A stretch of DNA of 39,985 bases, taken from NCBI GenBank assembly GCA_018242065.1, contig JAFECQ010000006.1:185860-225844 (forward strand), given 5' to 3'. Made by a program: the position numbers and the translations under genes. Under the pieces are notes generated by a model. The model did no database searches. It was given only the letters and a program-made list of their open reading frames with translations, and had not been told where the DNA came from. Position 1 is the first letter of the stretch. The number at the start of each line of letters is the position of its first letter. Origin of the DNA: Pseudomonadota bacterium. GTDB taxonomy: Bacteria > Pseudomonadota > Alphaproteobacteria > UBA9655. Positions 33,121-39,985 of the stretch are shown piece by piece.

Positions 33121-33591
33121 TCAAAAATGTTTGTTTTTATAAAAAAGTCCAATATCTTTTAGCTGATCAAAATACTTTATGTATTTCTTTTTATCTTCTT
33201 CCGCTAAATGACGTGCTGTAGCAGGTACTTTTTCTATGTCTTTGTCACACATCTCAAGCGTTTTATCCTTCCATCCCTTCGCTGCATAAAGGTTTATTAG
33301 GACACGATAAATATTGGTACCAGAAAATAATTCTCTTTTTTCTCTTTCCATTTTTTCTTCTTTTTCTGCAAGGAGAAGAATGTCATCAAGAGAATTTGTC
33401 TTGTCAAATATTGGAAAAACACTCGTTCTAATTTTATGTATAATTCCGTCTACGTATTGTTGATCATAATCGATAGGGTCTTTATTTGTTATTCCTGTCT
33501 GGCGTCTTTCTGTTACTGATCCTATTTCTCCATATATAAGAAGAGCTTCCTCCAAATCCGTATAGCCCCATATACACTTTAGTGTTTCCAA
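33121..33591 (-). pseudogene. 5'-truncated DUF4304-like paralogue (copy B)
   Basis: The 3' two-thirds match the intact gene at 29075-29740: ITNKDPIDYDQQYVDGI (LTNKDPADFDHKFAEGV in copy A), FPIFDKTNSLDDILLLA, AAKGWKDKTLEMCDKDIEKV and KKYIKYFDQLKDI. The N-terminal DUF4304 part is not recognisable. The only possible start is a TTG with no ribosome binding site; the frame stays open upstream to 33669 without any ATG or GTG that makes sense. The normal stop after KDI is also lost, adding ten residues. Most likely a decaying copy at the edge of the cluster. Confidence 0.65.
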
Positions 33592-33725
33592 AAACTTGGA
33601 ATTTGAGTCCCGGATCTCCCAAGCTTCTGAGGGGATGCATATTTCTCTTGAATGATGATGGATAATTTAAGCGAAAATTTCAAAGATGTAAAACTCCTGT
33701 TGTTAGACAAACTTCAATAAAATTC

Positions 33726-33754
33726 TTGGTCGCCCCTTTTTTTATCAGTATACT
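33726..33754 (+). promoter_or_regulatory. Candidate promoter of pccB
   Basis: TTGGTC (33726-33731), a 17-base spacer and TATACT (33749-33754) lie 20 bases before the pccB ATG, which has an aagggga ribosome binding site. Confidence 0.55.
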
Positions 33755-33774
33755 AAAGCCAAGGGGAGTGTAGC

Positions 33775-35307
33775 ATGCAAGATGTTCTCAAAAAGCTCGA
33801 AAAACGACGAGAGGCTGCTCGATTGGGGGGAGGGGTCAAACGTACTGAAGCTCAGCATCATAAAGGAAAATTAACCGCTCGCGAGCGTTTGGACGTATTG
33901 CTCGATCCTGATTCATTTGAAGAATGGGATATGCTTGTGGAACATCGATGCACAGATTTCGAGATGGGGAAAAATAAAATTCCTGGTGATGGTGTGGTTA
34001 CGGGCTATGGAACAATTGATGGCCGAACAGTTTTTGTTTTTTCTCAAGATTTTACCGTTTTTGGTGGAAGCCTGAGTGAGGCACATGCTGAAAAAATTGC
34101 AAAAGTTATGGATAGGGCTGTTCAAGTTGGTGTTCCTATTATTGGTTTAAATGATTCAGGAGGAGCACGTATTCAAGAGGGTGTTGATTCTCTCGCTGGT
34201 TATGCAACGCTTTTCCAGCGAAATGTTCTGGCTTCGGGCGTTATTCCTCAAATTTCCGTTATTATGGGACCCTGCGCTGGAGGGGCTGTGTACTCTCCTG
34301 CAATGACTGACTTTATTTTTATGGTTAAGCATTCTTCACACATGTTTGTGACTGGACCTGATGTCGTAAAAACCGTAACTCACGAAACTGTTACACATGA
34401 AGATTTGGGAGGGGCTTTAATCCATACAACAAAATCCGGTGTGGCGGATGCAGCTTTTGAAAATGATATTGAAACACTTCTTGAAGTGCGTCGATTTTTC
34501 ACATTCCTTCCCCTTTCAAATCGAGAAAAACCGCCAATTAGGGAAGCGGTGGATGATCCTCGCCGCCTCACTGAATCTTTAGATAGGCTTGTTCCTCAAG
34601 ATTCCGCAAAGGGTTATAATATGAAAGACCTTATTTATAAGATTGTTGATGAGGGAGATTTTTTTGAACTTCAGCGTGACTATGCTGCTAATATCATCAT
34701 TGGCCTTGCACGTATGGAGGGCCAAACAGTAGGGATTATAGCAAACCAACCTCTTGTTTTAGCAGGATGTCTTGACATAGATTCTTCCCGCAAGGCTGCC
34801 CGTTTTGTGCGTTTTTGTGATTGCTTTAATATTCCGCTCGTTACTTTCGTTGATGTCCCTGGGTTTCTTCCAGGAACAGCGCAAGAGGTAGGTGGGATTA
34901 TCAAACATGGGGCAAAACTTTTGTTCGCTTTTGCAGAAGCAACTGTCCCAAAAATAACGGTTATTACGCGGAAAGCTTATGGAGGAGCTTATGATGTGAT
35001 GAGTTCAAAGCATCTGCGGGGTGATGTAAATTTTGCCTGGCCATCGGCTGAAATTGCCGTCATGGGACCGAAAGGGGCTGTTGAAATTCTTTATCGCAAA
35101 ACGCCTGATCATAATGCAACATCAAATGTTCACATAGATGAATACCGTGACAGATTTGCGAATCCTTTTGTGGCTGCAAGTCGAGGGTATATTGATGATA
35201 TTATTATGCCTCACACAACACGGAGCAGAATTTGTCGATCGCTTCAAATGCTTAAAAATAAAATAATTGAAACTCCATGGAAAAAACATGATAATATACC
35301 ACTATAA
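33775..35307 (+). CDS. pccB: Propionyl-CoA carboxylase beta chain
   Basis: A 510-residue carboxyltransferase subunit that moves CO2 from carboxybiotin to propionyl-CoA to give methylmalonyl-CoA. The N-terminal half shows [58 protein letters not shown] and an oxyanion region [16 protein letters not shown]. The C-terminal half shows [29 protein letters not shown] and [29 protein letters not shown] and length point to the propionyl-CoA type. It leads a pccB-2TM protein-pccA operon. The pathway links odd-chain fatty acids and branched amino acids to succinyl-CoA; methylmalonyl-CoA mutase is not in the window. Confidence 0.95.
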   Translation: MQDVLKKLEKRREAARLGGGVKRTEAQHHKGKLTARERLDVLLDPDSFEEWDMLVEHRCTDFEMGKNKIPGDGVVTGYGTIDGRTVFVFSQDFTVFGGSLSEAHAEKIAKVMDRAVQVGVPIIGLNDSGGARIQEGVDSLAGYATLFQRNVLASGVIPQISVIMGPCAGGAVYSPAMTDFIFMVKHSSHMFVTGPDVVKTVTHETVTHEDLGGALIHTTKSGVADAAFENDIETLLEVRRFFTFLPLSNREKPPIREAVDDPRRLTESLDRLVPQDSAKGYNMKDLIYKIVDEGDFFELQRDYAANIIIGLARMEGQTVGIIANQPLVLAGCLDIDSSRKAARFVRFCDCFNIPLVTFVDVPGFLPGTAQEVGGIIKHGAKLLFAFAEATVPKITVITRKAYGGAYDVMSSKHLRGDVNFAWPSAEIAVMGPKGAVEILYRKTPDHNATSNVHIDEYRDRFANPFVAASRGYIDDIIMPHTTRSRICRSLQMLKNKIIETPWKKHDNIPL

Positions 35308-35328
35308 AGATAACACAGGGAGCCTCTT

Positions 35329-35751
35329 ATGAATGAACATCAAGCACGTGAGCATGTAAAAAAATTACGTCGTTTTTATACTGATGCTTTAATATATGGT
35401 GCTGTTAACTTAGGTCTTGTTCTGATTTGGGCAATTGCAGGAGGAGGTTATTTTTGGCCGATTTGGGTAATTGTTGGATGGGGTATTGGGCTGGGTGTCC
35501 ATGCTTTTTCATTGGGTCTCCTCCCTCAGGTAGAGGTTATGATTCCTTTTATGACACCTGAATGGGAAGAAGACGAAGTAAAGCGTTTGATGAAATCAGG
35601 CCAAGAAAGCAAAAAAACGATAAAACCCACGGTTACTGCTCACAAAGAAGTAGAGATAAAAGAGGTTGCAAAGCCAAAACCAGTCGTAAAGCCTAAAGCA
35701 GCAGTAAAACCTAAGCCAAAACCAAAATCGAAACCGACACCTAAGAAGTAG
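35329..35751 (+). CDS. 2TM-domain protein with Lys/Pro-rich tail
   Basis: A 140-residue protein. After EHVKKLRRFYTDALIYGAVN come two membrane helices (about 20-42 and 48-70, GYFWPIWVIVGWGIGLGVHA), the pattern of the '2TM domain' family. From about residue 90 to the end the chain is a Lys/Pro/Ala/Val repeat (KPKPVVKPKAAVKPKPKPK), a disordered basic tail that would face the cytosol. It lies between pccB and pccA, 21 bases after the first and 13 before the second, so it is made together with the carboxylase. A role as membrane tether for the enzyme is possible but unproven. Confidence 0.8.
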   Translation: MNEHQAREHVKKLRRFYTDALIYGAVNLGLVLIWAIAGGGYFWPIWVIVGWGIGLGVHAFSLGLLPQVEVMIPFMTPEWEEDEVKRLMKSGQESKKTIKPTVTAHKEVEIKEVAKPKPVVKPKAAVKPKPKPKSKPTPKK

Positions 35752-35764
35752 ATCAAAAGGCGGA

Positions 35765-37705
35765 GTGTTTAAAAAGGTTCTCATCGCAAATCGGGGAGAG
35801 ATTGCTTGCCGTATTACACGAACCTTACAGCACATGGGGATTCGTGTTGTTGCTGTTTATTCCGAAGCGGACGAGGAAGCCCTTCATGTTAAAATGGCTG
35901 ATGAAGCCTATCTTATAGGTTCCGCCCCCGTTTATGAAAGTTATTTAAACAGCCAATCTATCATAAAAGTTGCACTGCAATGTGGGGCTGAAGCCATTCA
36001 CCCTGGCTATGGATTTTTATCAGAAAATGCCGACTTTGCTCAGGCTGTTCAAGATGAGAAACTTTTCTTTATTGGACCGTCTCCTAATGTAATTAAGCTG
36101 ATGGGGGATAAATTATGTGCAAAAAAATTAGCTGGGCGTGCAAACATACCTTGTCTTCCTGGAATAGAAAAATCGCTTAAAGATCTTATCGAAGCTGAAA
36201 AAGTTGCGCGTGAGATCGGGTATCCATTGATGATGAAAGCTGTTGCAGGTGGAGGAGGGAAAGGGATGCGGATCGTGAATGATCCAAGCGGTTTAGCAGA
36301 AGCTTTGAAAGGAGCAATGAGTGAATCTCAAGCGAGCTTTGGAGATGAGCGTATTTTCATTGAGAAATATATCGATTCAGCTCGTCATATAGAAATTCAA
36401 GTTTTAGCAGATCATTATGGGAACGTCATTCACTTGGGGGAGAGAGAGTGTTCTCTCCAACGACGTCATCAGAAAGTTATTGAAGAAGCTCCAAGTTCTT
36501 CCATCTCACCCGCATTACGACAAAAAATGGGGGATGAGGCCGTTCGCTTGGCGAAAGCTGTAGAATATTCATCTGCAGGGACAGTTGAATTTGTCGTGGA
36601 TCAAAGTGAAAACTTTTATTTTCTTGAGATGAATACGCGCCTTCAGGTTGAGCATCCAACAACCGAAATGATTACAGGAATTAATATAGTAGAGGAAATG
36701 GTTCGCATTGCAGCAGGTGAACCTCTACGCTTTCGGCAAGAAGATATTCGATTTTCAGGACACGCAATTGAGGCGCGCATCTATGCTGAAGATTCGTCTC
36801 GTGGTTTTCTTCCTTCAATAGGACGTATTGTTTCTTACCTCCCCCCTCTTCAGAAGGAGGGCGAGCTCCGGTTAGATAGTGGGATTCAGGAAGGTGATAG
36901 CATAACCTCGTTTTATGACCCCCTTATTGCTAAACTTATTGTTCGTCAACCAAATCGAAATCTTGCAAGAGATGCTCTTTTGAGTGGTCTTGATGGCTTT
37001 TATATAAGAGGGATAGAAACAAATATTTCTTTTTTGGAATCATTGATTGAGTCTTCTTTTTTTCATCAAGGGGGGTTTAACACGACCACTCTTGATATAC
37101 TCTATAATGAAGGATTTACGCCTCAAGTTCCTGAGCATCCTCAAGTTGCAGTAGCTACAGCAGCTATGATGTACTGTATTCAACATCATTTTAATCGAGC
37201 AGAAATGACAATTTTGGTGGGGAGGGGTGCTCATCCCGTGAAGGTGGCTTTGGAGAATGGACGAGCGGAAGTTAAGATAGGGCATGAAACACTTGTTGTT
37301 GAAACTCCTTGGAAGCCTGGAGATATTCTTTTTTCAGGTGTTTTTAATGGCCATGCGATGACGCTTCAACTTGACCTTGAAGGAATTAAAAATACCCTTT
37401 CTTGGGATGGACACAAAGCGACCACGTGTGTTGTCAACTCACACGTTGCTGATCTCATGGTGTATATGCCAATCAAACAAAAACCTGATACATCTCGAAA
37501 TATTATAGCGCCGATGCCTGGTTTGATCATTGAGGTGAGCGTATGTGAAGGTGAATTTGTTAAAGCGGGTCAATCTCTAATGATTATTGAAGCTATGAAA
37601 ATGGAAAACGTTATTCGAGCAAGTCGTGATGGGTCGATCGAAAAAGTGTATGTGCAAAAAGGGGATCGTGTAAATTTGGATCAGCATTTAGCAACAATGG
37701 AATGA
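35765..37705 (+). CDS. pccA: Propionyl-CoA carboxylase alpha chain (biotin carboxylase + biotin carrier)
   Basis: A 646-residue protein. The biotin carboxylase domain (1-450) has KVLIANRGEIACRI, the ATP-grasp loop KAVAGGGGKGMRIV, GERECSLQRRHQKVIEEAPS and FLEMNTRLQVEHPTTEMITG. After a BT-type linker region (about 450-570), the biotin carrier domain ends the chain with EAMKMENVI; the lysine that takes biotin is K612. Start is a GTG at 35765, the only codon that gives the family's standard N-terminus (FKKVLIANRGE). The stop codon lies inside an 18-bp perfect palindrome. Confidence 0.95.
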   Translation: MFKKVLIANRGEIACRITRTLQHMGIRVVAVYSEADEEALHVKMADEAYLIGSAPVYESYLNSQSIIKVALQCGAEAIHPGYGFLSENADFAQAVQDEKLFFIGPSPNVIKLMGDKLCAKKLAGRANIPCLPGIEKSLKDLIEAEKVAREIGYPLMMKAVAGGGGKGMRIVNDPSGLAEALKGAMSESQASFGDERIFIEKYIDSARHIEIQVLADHYGNVIHLGERECSLQRRHQKVIEEAPSSSISPALRQKMGDEAVRLAKAVEYSSAGTVEFVVDQSENFYFLEMNTRLQVEHPTTEMITGINIVEEMVRIAAGEPLRFRQEDIRFSGHAIEARIYAEDSSRGFLPSIGRIVSYLPPLQKEGELRLDSGIQEGDSITSFYDPLIAKLIVRQPNRNLARDALLSGLDGFYIRGIETNISFLESLIESSFFHQGGFNTTTLDILYNEGFTPQVPEHPQVAVATAAMMYCIQHHFNRAEMTILVGRGAHPVKVALENGRAEVKIGHETLVVETPWKPGDILFSGVFNGHAMTLQLDLEGIKNTLSWDGHKATTCVVNSHVADLMVYMPIKQKPDTSRNIIAPMPGLIIEVSVCEGEFVKAGQSLMIIEAMKMENVIRASRDGSIEKVYVQKGDRVNLDQHLATME

Positions 37706-37718
37706 AGATATCTTCATT
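37701..37718. repeat. 18-bp perfect palindrome over the pccA stop codon
   Basis: AATGAAGATATCTTCATT is self-complementary with no loop, and spans the pccA stop codon (37703-37705). No T-run follows directly, so it is not a standard terminator. It may be a protein-binding site, an RNA-stabilising fold, or chance. Confidence 0.5.
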
Positions 37719-37791
37719 GAACAATGAGCATGTAAGCTTGCGTGTTTTTATAAGTTGTTATAAAGCTGTTATCGATAGTAAAGGGGTTAAA

Positions 37792-38905
37792 ATGCGTGCA
37801 GAGATCGAAACATTTATTCATGAAATAGAGGAGTGTCTTGTGCTTCTCAGGAGGAGACTTTGACTGGGATCAAGCACAAAAGCATCTTCAGGAATTAGAG
37901 AACGAGGTTCAAAGTTCATCACTTTGGGACGATCCGGCATACGCTCAAAAAATTATGCGTGAACGAGAACAGCTGTCTCAATCTCTTGGACGCGTTACAA
38001 AAATTGAGCGAGATGTTAAAGATGCTTTAGAGCTTTTAGAGCTGGGAGAGTTAGAAGAAGATCAAGAAATAGTGGATGCGGCTGAGAAAGATATAGAAGG
38101 CCTTTCCGCAAGAGTGAACCGACTTCGCCTTGAAACACTTCTATCAGGTGAAGCTGATGGAAATAATTGTTTTATCGAAGTTCATGCAGGAGCTGGTGGA
38201 ACAGAAGCACAAGATTGGGCTGCAATGCTTGCGCGTATGTATAGTCGATGGGCTGAGGCTAAGGGTTATAAAATTGAATGGATTGAAGAAGCTGCAGGTG
38301 AAGAGGCAGGGCTTAAATCGGCAACTTTTAAAGTTACTGCGCACAAAGATGCCGATCATCCTTATGGATGGCTAAAAGGTGAAAGTGGTGTTCATCGTTT
38401 GGTAAGAATTTCTCCATTTGATGCGAATGCTCGCCGTCATACGAGTTTTGCGTCCGTTTGGGTGTATCCAGAAGTGGATGATTCTATTGATATCCAGATT
38501 GAAGATAAGGATCTAAGGATTGACACGTATCGTGCATCAGGAGCAGGGGGGCAGCATGTCAATAAGACGGATAGTGCTATTCGTATTACCCATCTTCCGA
38601 CCGGTGTTGTTGTTCAATGTCAAAATGATCGCTCCCAGCATCGTAATCGAGCTCAAGCCATGAGCATGTTAAAAGCGCGCCTTTATGAGCTTGAGTTAAA
38701 AAAGAGAGAAGAAGCTGCTCAAGCTTCAGAAGCGACGAAGTCAGAGATTGGCTGGGGACATCAAATTCGCTCCTATGTTCTGCAGCCCTATCAAATGGTT
38801 AAGGACCTTAGAACCCATGTGGAGAAGGGAAACGCTCTAGGGGTGCTAGAAGGTGATATTGATGCTTTTCTTGAAGCCACCTTGGCTCAGAAAATTAGCC
38901 TATAA
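37792..38905 (+). CDS. prfB: Peptide chain release factor 2 (programmed +1 frameshift)
   Basis: RF2 reads UGA and UAA stop codons. The gene starts at ATG 37792; 23 codons are read in frame 0 (MRAEIETFIHEIEECLVLLR...). Then CTT TGA C (37858-37864) is reached and one base is skipped, giving ...RRRL-DWDQAQKHLQ. The product is 370 residues, near the usual RF2 length. SPFDANARRHTSFAS contains the SPF stop-recognition tripeptide, and the GGQ catalytic loop is ASGAGGQHVNKTDSA. Coordinates cover both reading frames. Low RF2 makes TGA read slowly and favours the shift, so the protein controls its own level. Confidence 0.96.
37849..37864 (+). promoter_or_regulatory. RF2 +1 programmed frameshift signal
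   Basis: AGGAGG (37849-37854), three bases, then CTTTGAC (37858-37864). The Shine-Dalgarno-like hexamer, 3-base spacing, CTT slippery codon and TGA-C context match the classic RF2 site. An AGGAGG core is at least as strong as the E. coli AGGGGG. Confidence 0.96.
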
Positions 38906-39359
38906 TAGAACTTTGCACCATCCAGGCCGATTTTTCCAAAAAGGCTGACTGTTCAGTCATCATATCTGTTGTAACGCGATCTCCATGCTCTTCAGCAATA
39001 GACCCAACGTTATGCGCTTTTTCTGCCAAAGTCAGATAATTTTCTCTTAAGTTTTTGAGCATGATTTGACTTGTCGGTGCGGTTTCAAACTCTTCAATAG
39101 ATGCCACTTTCAATAGCTCATGTAAGCTTTGTGGTGGTTTTCCTCCAAAAGCGCGAATGCGTTCAGCAATTTCATCCATCGACTCCCAAAGCTCTTGGTA
39201 AAATTTTTCAAACATCAAGTGAAGACTATAGAAATTTTGCCCTTCCACATTCCAGTGATAGGTGTGGGTTTTAAAGTAAACGACTGTTGTATCTGCAAGA
39301 TAGGATTTGAGACCGGTAATAATAGCATTTCTACCTTCAGCTGAAAAATGATCCGTCAT
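38895..39359 (-). CDS. dps: Dps-family ferritin-like protein
   Basis: A 154-residue Dps, a 12-subunit shell that oxidises and stores iron with peroxide and protects DNA in stress. Ferroxidase-site residues are in TYHWNVEGQNFYSLHLMFE (His) and the DEIAERIRAFGGKPP stretch (Asp/Glu). The N-terminus is short and not very basic, so tight DNA binding is uncertain. It overlaps the 3' end of prfB by 11 bases in convergent orientation. It has an agggag site before the ATG. Confidence 0.93.
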   Translation of the reverse strand: MTDHFSAEGRNAIITGLKSYLADTTVVYFKTHTYHWNVEGQNFYSLHLMFEKFYQELWESMDEIAERIRAFGGKPPQSLHELLKVASIEEFETAPTSQIMLKNLRENYLTLAEKAHNVGSIAEEHGDRVTTDMMTEQSAFLEKSAWMVQSSIIG

Positions 39360-39398
39360 ATAAGAATTCTCCCTTTATATGTAAGTTTAATTGTAGCG

Positions 39399-39767
39399 TT
39401 ATTCTTTCTTACCCTTTTGATCCCGCCGCGCTTCATCAACTTCTCGACCTAGGAAATAGCTAATAACAGTTCTAATCGCGACGATGGTGGCAAGGACGAT
39501 AAGATCCTCCTGGCTTGGTTTTAAAAAGGTATGAATAATATCGCCTGCAATCATGAATTCAAGGCCACAAAGAATGTAAGTCCCCAAGACGGCTCTTATT
39601 TCGTTGGCTTCTCTCAAAAAAAGAATAACGGTTTGGGAATGAAGCTTCATGCGCACAAAAGCAATAGCTGCGACAACAAATCCCCAGAAGACAACGGCTA
39701 TACCGACAAGATTAATGCTCACGACAACGGTATTCAAAATCTGAACAAGTATGCTGTCAATTCCCAT
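39399..39767 (-). CDS. DUF1622 family membrane protein
   Basis: A 122-residue protein with three hydrophobic segments and the DUF1622 pattern (LGTYILCGLEFMIAGDII, then DLIVLATIVAIRTVISYFLG and REVDEARR). The C-terminus is charged and cytosolic (EARRDQKGKKE). The family is common and of unknown function. It lies 39 bases upstream of dps on the same strand. Confidence 0.88.
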   Translation of the reverse strand: MGIDSILVQILNTVVVSINLVGIAVVFWGFVVAAIAFVRMKLHSQTVILFLREANEIRAVLGTYILCGLEFMIAGDIIHTFLKPSQEDLIVLATIVAIRTVISYFLGREVDEARRDQKGKKE

Positions 39768-39870
39768 TGATGATTTCCCTGCAGTAAGATTTAAAAGATT
39801 ACTTTCTAAGCATAATCCTTAAGGCAATTTTACATAGAAACCATTATGTACTCAAGAAGTTTAAAAAGTC

Positions 39871-39985
39871 TTAAAACACTTTGAGGTTAGGAATAGCGGT
39901 GACGAATTTAGCGCCCCAGTCTTTTATGTAAGCCAACTGTTGAGAGATTTCAGGTGTAAGGTTCCAAGGGAGGATCAATACATAA
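39871..39985 (-). CDS. SAM-dependent sugar C-methyltransferase-like protein, C-terminal fragment
   Basis: Only the last 38 codons are in the window. They read VLILPWNLTPEISQQLAYIK, then DWGAKFVTAIPNLKVF and stop. This is the typical end of the C-methyltransferase C-terminal domain of sugar methyltransferases (a 'LPWNL...EI..QL.YIR.WGGKFV..IP' pattern), as in enzymes that build branched deoxysugars. The call rests on this motif alone. About 100 bases between it and the DUF1622 gene hold no feature I can see. Confidence 0.7.
   Translation of the reverse strand, partial: YVLILPWNLTPEISQQLAYIKDWGAKFVTAIPNLKVF

Noticed and set aside
33096..33152. TTG-initiated extension of the SUKH-like gene
   Set aside because: It lies within the tail of the DUF4304-like relic and lacks a ribosome binding site; GTG 33095 has aaggag at a suitable distance.
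37792..37863. Short frame ending at TGA before prfB, as if prfB were broken
   Set aside because: The AGGAGG-CTT-TGA-C context is the standard RF2 recoding site, so this is regulation and not a mutation.

Overview
The window looks like an A+T-rich alphaproteobacterial chromosome. The evidence is a petA-petB pair, the dusB-(fis-like)-ntrY-ntrX block, a dcd-murA-DUF2948 operon, pccB/pccA, and aerobic hemF. Some features suggest life with a eukaryotic host: a secreted F-box-like/Sel1-like protein, many small secreted proteins of no known family, and nested palindromic intergenic repeats. A Holosporales-like lineage is a reasonable guess, but it rests on general impression and was not tested.

Layout. 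1-7.4 kb is housekeeping: the Rieske protein with the start of cytochrome b (minus strand), then trmL-hemF-fabI-sppA (plus), then a minus-strand run lipB-DUF167-tiny membrane protein-large secreted helical protein. 7.6-12.3 kb carries the F-box/Sel1-like secreted protein, tRNA-Leu(GAG), maeB and mgtE. 12.5-13.4 kb has a His-rich secreted protein and a small membrane protein. 13.6-18.4 kb is dusB, a free-standing Fis/NtrC-type DNA-binding domain, ntrY and ntrX. 18.4-21.1 kb holds four small secreted proteins; two are tandem relatives that share upstream sequence and terminator and flank a three-level nested palindromic element (20198-20648). 21.1-24.4 kb is the dcd-murA-DUF2948 operon and a RES/Xre toxin-antitoxin pair whose promoter contains a perfect palindrome.

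The most unusual region is 25.6-33.6 kb, all on the minus strand. It ends in a 1122-residue secreted protein that combines a polymorphic-toxin-like domain, a divergent subtilase domain with an apparently intact Asp-His-Ser triad, and eight 65-residue repeats. Upstream in the same transcription direction lie genes of the kinds found as immunity genes: two DUF4304-like paralogues (one broken), a SUKH/SMI1-like protein, a DUF1444 + WGR-like protein, a DUF2628-like membrane protein and an unknown. A repeated block (3' tail of the DUF4304-like gene, promoter, ribosome binding site and start codon) occurs twice at about 90% identity and a third time in degraded form. This suggests that genes were gained or swapped as cassettes.

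33.7-40 kb returns to core genes: pccB, a 2TM protein with a Lys/Pro tail, pccA, prfB with a textbook +1 programmed frameshift site, dps, a DUF1622 membrane protein, and the 3' end of a sugar C-methyltransferase-like gene cut by the window edge.
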